From Elysia chlorotica (taxonomy: Eukaryota > Mollusca > Gastropoda > Plakobranchidae): a DNA stretch of 64,000 nucleotides. The notes under the pieces were generated by a model. The model did no database searches. It saw only the letters and a list, made by a program, of their open reading frames with translations, and was not told the origin of the DNA. Position 1 is the stretch's first letter. Each line of letters begins with the position of its first letter. Positions 62,042-64,000 of this stretch are shown piece after piece. The stretch lies in the NCBI GenBank assembly GCA_003991915.1, contig RQTK01000761.1, positions 185,340-249,339 on the forward strand, in the 5' to 3' direction. A program made the translations under genes and the position numbers.

Positions 62042-64000
62042 CTGAAACAAAGGAGGTGAAGGAGAGATTTTTTAAGTATATACATACGAGTGCCTCAGGG
62101 CTAAAATTTTGAATTATGATTATTCATGACTGGCAAAGCGTAAGCTTATAAATCACTTTAAAATATTTTATTAAATTAATTTAAAAATAAGTTCAGTACT
62201 ACTCTGTCCATAGCAATACACCTGGGAATAAATTTAGCTACAGCCTACAGGGCTTCAAAATGAAGCAAACCATGATTATAAAATCTTGCAATATGTAAGT
62301 TCGAACACCAAATATAATTTTCTGGTTATATTATTTTAATTCTGAATTCACCTTTCCAGTACACTGATAATAAGAATAACTATTCTTCAAAAGTAAGTTA
62401 TGTCACAAAACCTTCTGAAAGTCCTTTTATTTAACCTTACCACCCGCAGCAGATCTAAGAATTAACTTCACTTTGACCGTATAAATCTAAAATTTAGGTA
62501 AAATGTTTGCCTCTTTAGACCTAGATCTGGATTGGCCGCGATTATTCCCAGGTTGTATTTATCCCTGAAGGATAACCTGGATGTGACCTTAAAATTTATA
62601 TTCCCAGGCTCTTTTGTCTTTTTTCATCTAAGAAAAAAAAATCTAGATTCTCTTGCGGAACAGCAAGACTGTGAAATGTTAGGAATATTATTCTCAGTCT
62701 GTTTCATTCCTTCTTAGGAGGAGGGACGGGTCCTGAATTGGTCAGTAAGGTGTCCGATCAATTTCCTGATTATAAATAGCTTCTGCAGTGAGTTCATCCA
62801 TTTGTGTGGACATATGAACCAAGAAGTTAGTGTTTTGAATTTTGCTTCCGTTATAAATTTGTGTTTTTGGAAATCTAGTCACTACTCTGAGTGCCAAAAT
62901 TTTGAGTAAACAGCTAAGAAAAGCCCTAGTTTGGACGGTTCTTCCGATTATTTTTTTATTCATTCCGCTCTTGTAGAAATAATCCATGTCTAGTAATTCC
63001 ACTCATAGAAGATCTAGCCAGTTTTAGGTATATAAATACTGTAAATTGACGTGCATTCAGCTACGCCACCAGACAGCCTGGCCAAGCGTCCTTAGGTGAC
63101 TGAGAACCTTTTAGATAAGCAGAAGGTTATGTGACCAACTCTTTTCAAATATCTCAGCTCACAGTCACAGATTTGTTTTTTCAGCAAGCACGATTTAATA
63201 GTAATTTTGATATTTTGAAACTGGATTATTAGTTTCTGTTGTCAAAGCAAGCAGAGAAAATGAGTTTGATGAGAGATGACTAGCACATAAACTGCTGGAA
63301 CAACTGAGGATCGATTTGGCAGCAATTTTTTAGATGCGCTACGTTCAAAATGCGATTTTCTCAAAAGTTACATTTTTAAAATTAAAAATCTATTGATCTC
63401 CTAGTCCAACACCAATTAAACAATGGTTTTGAAAATTCGAATGGTGTTGGTGCTTATCATGTAATAAGCAATAATAGAGGCTTTAAAAAAATTTTGAATT
63501 TGTTTTTTTTAATTGAGATTTTGTAAAGAAAAATGAGTTTTTCTGCTTGATTGCTATATAATTGAAAGCAAAATATTTGTAGAAAAAAATCTATTTCAAA
63601 TGGGCAAAATCCCCTCTATTTTAGATAGGGCCTACAGTGTCTGCACATTCACTGATTTTAGGTAGGCTAACCAAAATCCAATGGCGGCTCCACCGTGGCA
63701 ACTACGTGACAAAAGTTTAAAAATTATATTGTTTCCTCCAATTCTTGAATGTGCTTATTTCAATATTTGCAGTTAAAGCTGGATCAAAATAAAGTGGAAC
63801 TGTAAAGAAAATCACTCGGAGTCGGACCACGATACTGCACCACCCCTTAATTAAAGGTACCCTGTTCCATTTCGTGAGGGACCGCCCCGCTGGGAACAAT
63901 TCAAAATATTATTACCAGCCTGTTCCTCATGAGTGTGATAAGAGCAACTGGTTTAATTTGATAGATCTAGATCTAGGCCTTTCCTGTCACATTTTTTTTT
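62042..64000. other. Probable UGCG intron 1 or upstream region
   Basis: No exon with the expected hydrophobic N-terminal anchor and phase-2 donor was found on the minus strand. CTAGATCTAGA-like motifs occur near 62519 and 63961. On the plus strand, CCAATGGCGGCTCC at 63679 resembles a start context, but its frame ends after 31 codons with no good donor. Confidence 0.4.

Noticed and set aside
62742..63002. 86-codon minus-strand frame as the missing UGCG first exon
   Set aside because: It starts MELLDMD, faintly like the family, but has no membrane anchor, is not followed by a phase-2 donor, and ends in its own stop.
63679..63775. Plus-strand start (AATGGCGGCTCC) as first exon of a divergent gene
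   Set aside because: The frame closes after 31 codons and no convincing GT donor follows.

Overview
This is an animal nuclear genome window. It is AT-rich, its genes are split into short exons with canonical GT/AG introns, and it carries many decayed transposable elements and microsatellites. The split-gene homologues plus several lineage-typical repeats (an abundant tRNA-derived SINE, L2/CR1-type and RTE-type LINE fragments, clusters of a CTAGATCTAGA-like motif) suggest a lophotrochozoan, most likely a mollusc and perhaps a gastropod. That assignment is inference, not something a single marker in the window proves.

Five conserved protein-coding genes could be rebuilt exon by exon with consistent splice phases. 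They are MRPL13 (+, 5789-11650, 7 exons, 198 aa), ALG14 (+, 20070-24193, 6 exons, 222 aa), ATRAID (-, 25624-32878, 7 exons, 237 aa), MRI1 (+, 37697-43716, 5 exons, 357 aa) and UGCG (-, 53145-62041, 8 exons; the N-terminal exon is missing and probably lies beyond the right edge). A sixth, unrecognised gene on the minus strand runs off the left edge (161-2695). Its exons lie in a very recent ~1.5 kb direct duplication.

Layout: 1-2.7 kb, duplicated exons of the unknown gene; 2.7-5.8 kb, non-coding with a TATC microsatellite; 5.8-11.7 kb, MRPL13 with a TIR element in its last intron and a local duplication in intron 4; 11.7-20 kb, repeat-rich intergenic DNA with a LINE carrying an internal tandem duplication; 20-24 kb, ALG14 with a Tigger/pogo-like remnant and a long pyrimidine tract; 25.6-32.9 kb, ATRAID with an assembly gap in a TAG microsatellite and an RTE fragment; 32.9-37.7 kb, the 5'-to-5' interval between ATRAID and MRI1, holding a 673-bp inverted-repeat element; 37.7-43.7 kb, MRI1 with a foldback mariner derivative in intron 1; 43.7-53.1 kb, a long stretch without recognised coding sequence between the convergent MRI1 and UGCG; 53.1-62.0 kb, UGCG; 62.0-64.0 kb, probably UGCG intron 1 or upstream DNA.

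The genes are unrelated housekeeping loci (mitochondrial translation, N-glycan precursor synthesis, a lysosomal membrane cofactor, methionine salvage, glycosphingolipid synthesis) and show no sign of working as one system. I found no convincing new biological system. The most unusual material is structural: the symmetric-phase duplicated exon, the perfectly mirrored mariner derivative, the element with 8-bp target duplication, the SINE family, and the CTAGATCTAGA clusters near gene 5' ends.
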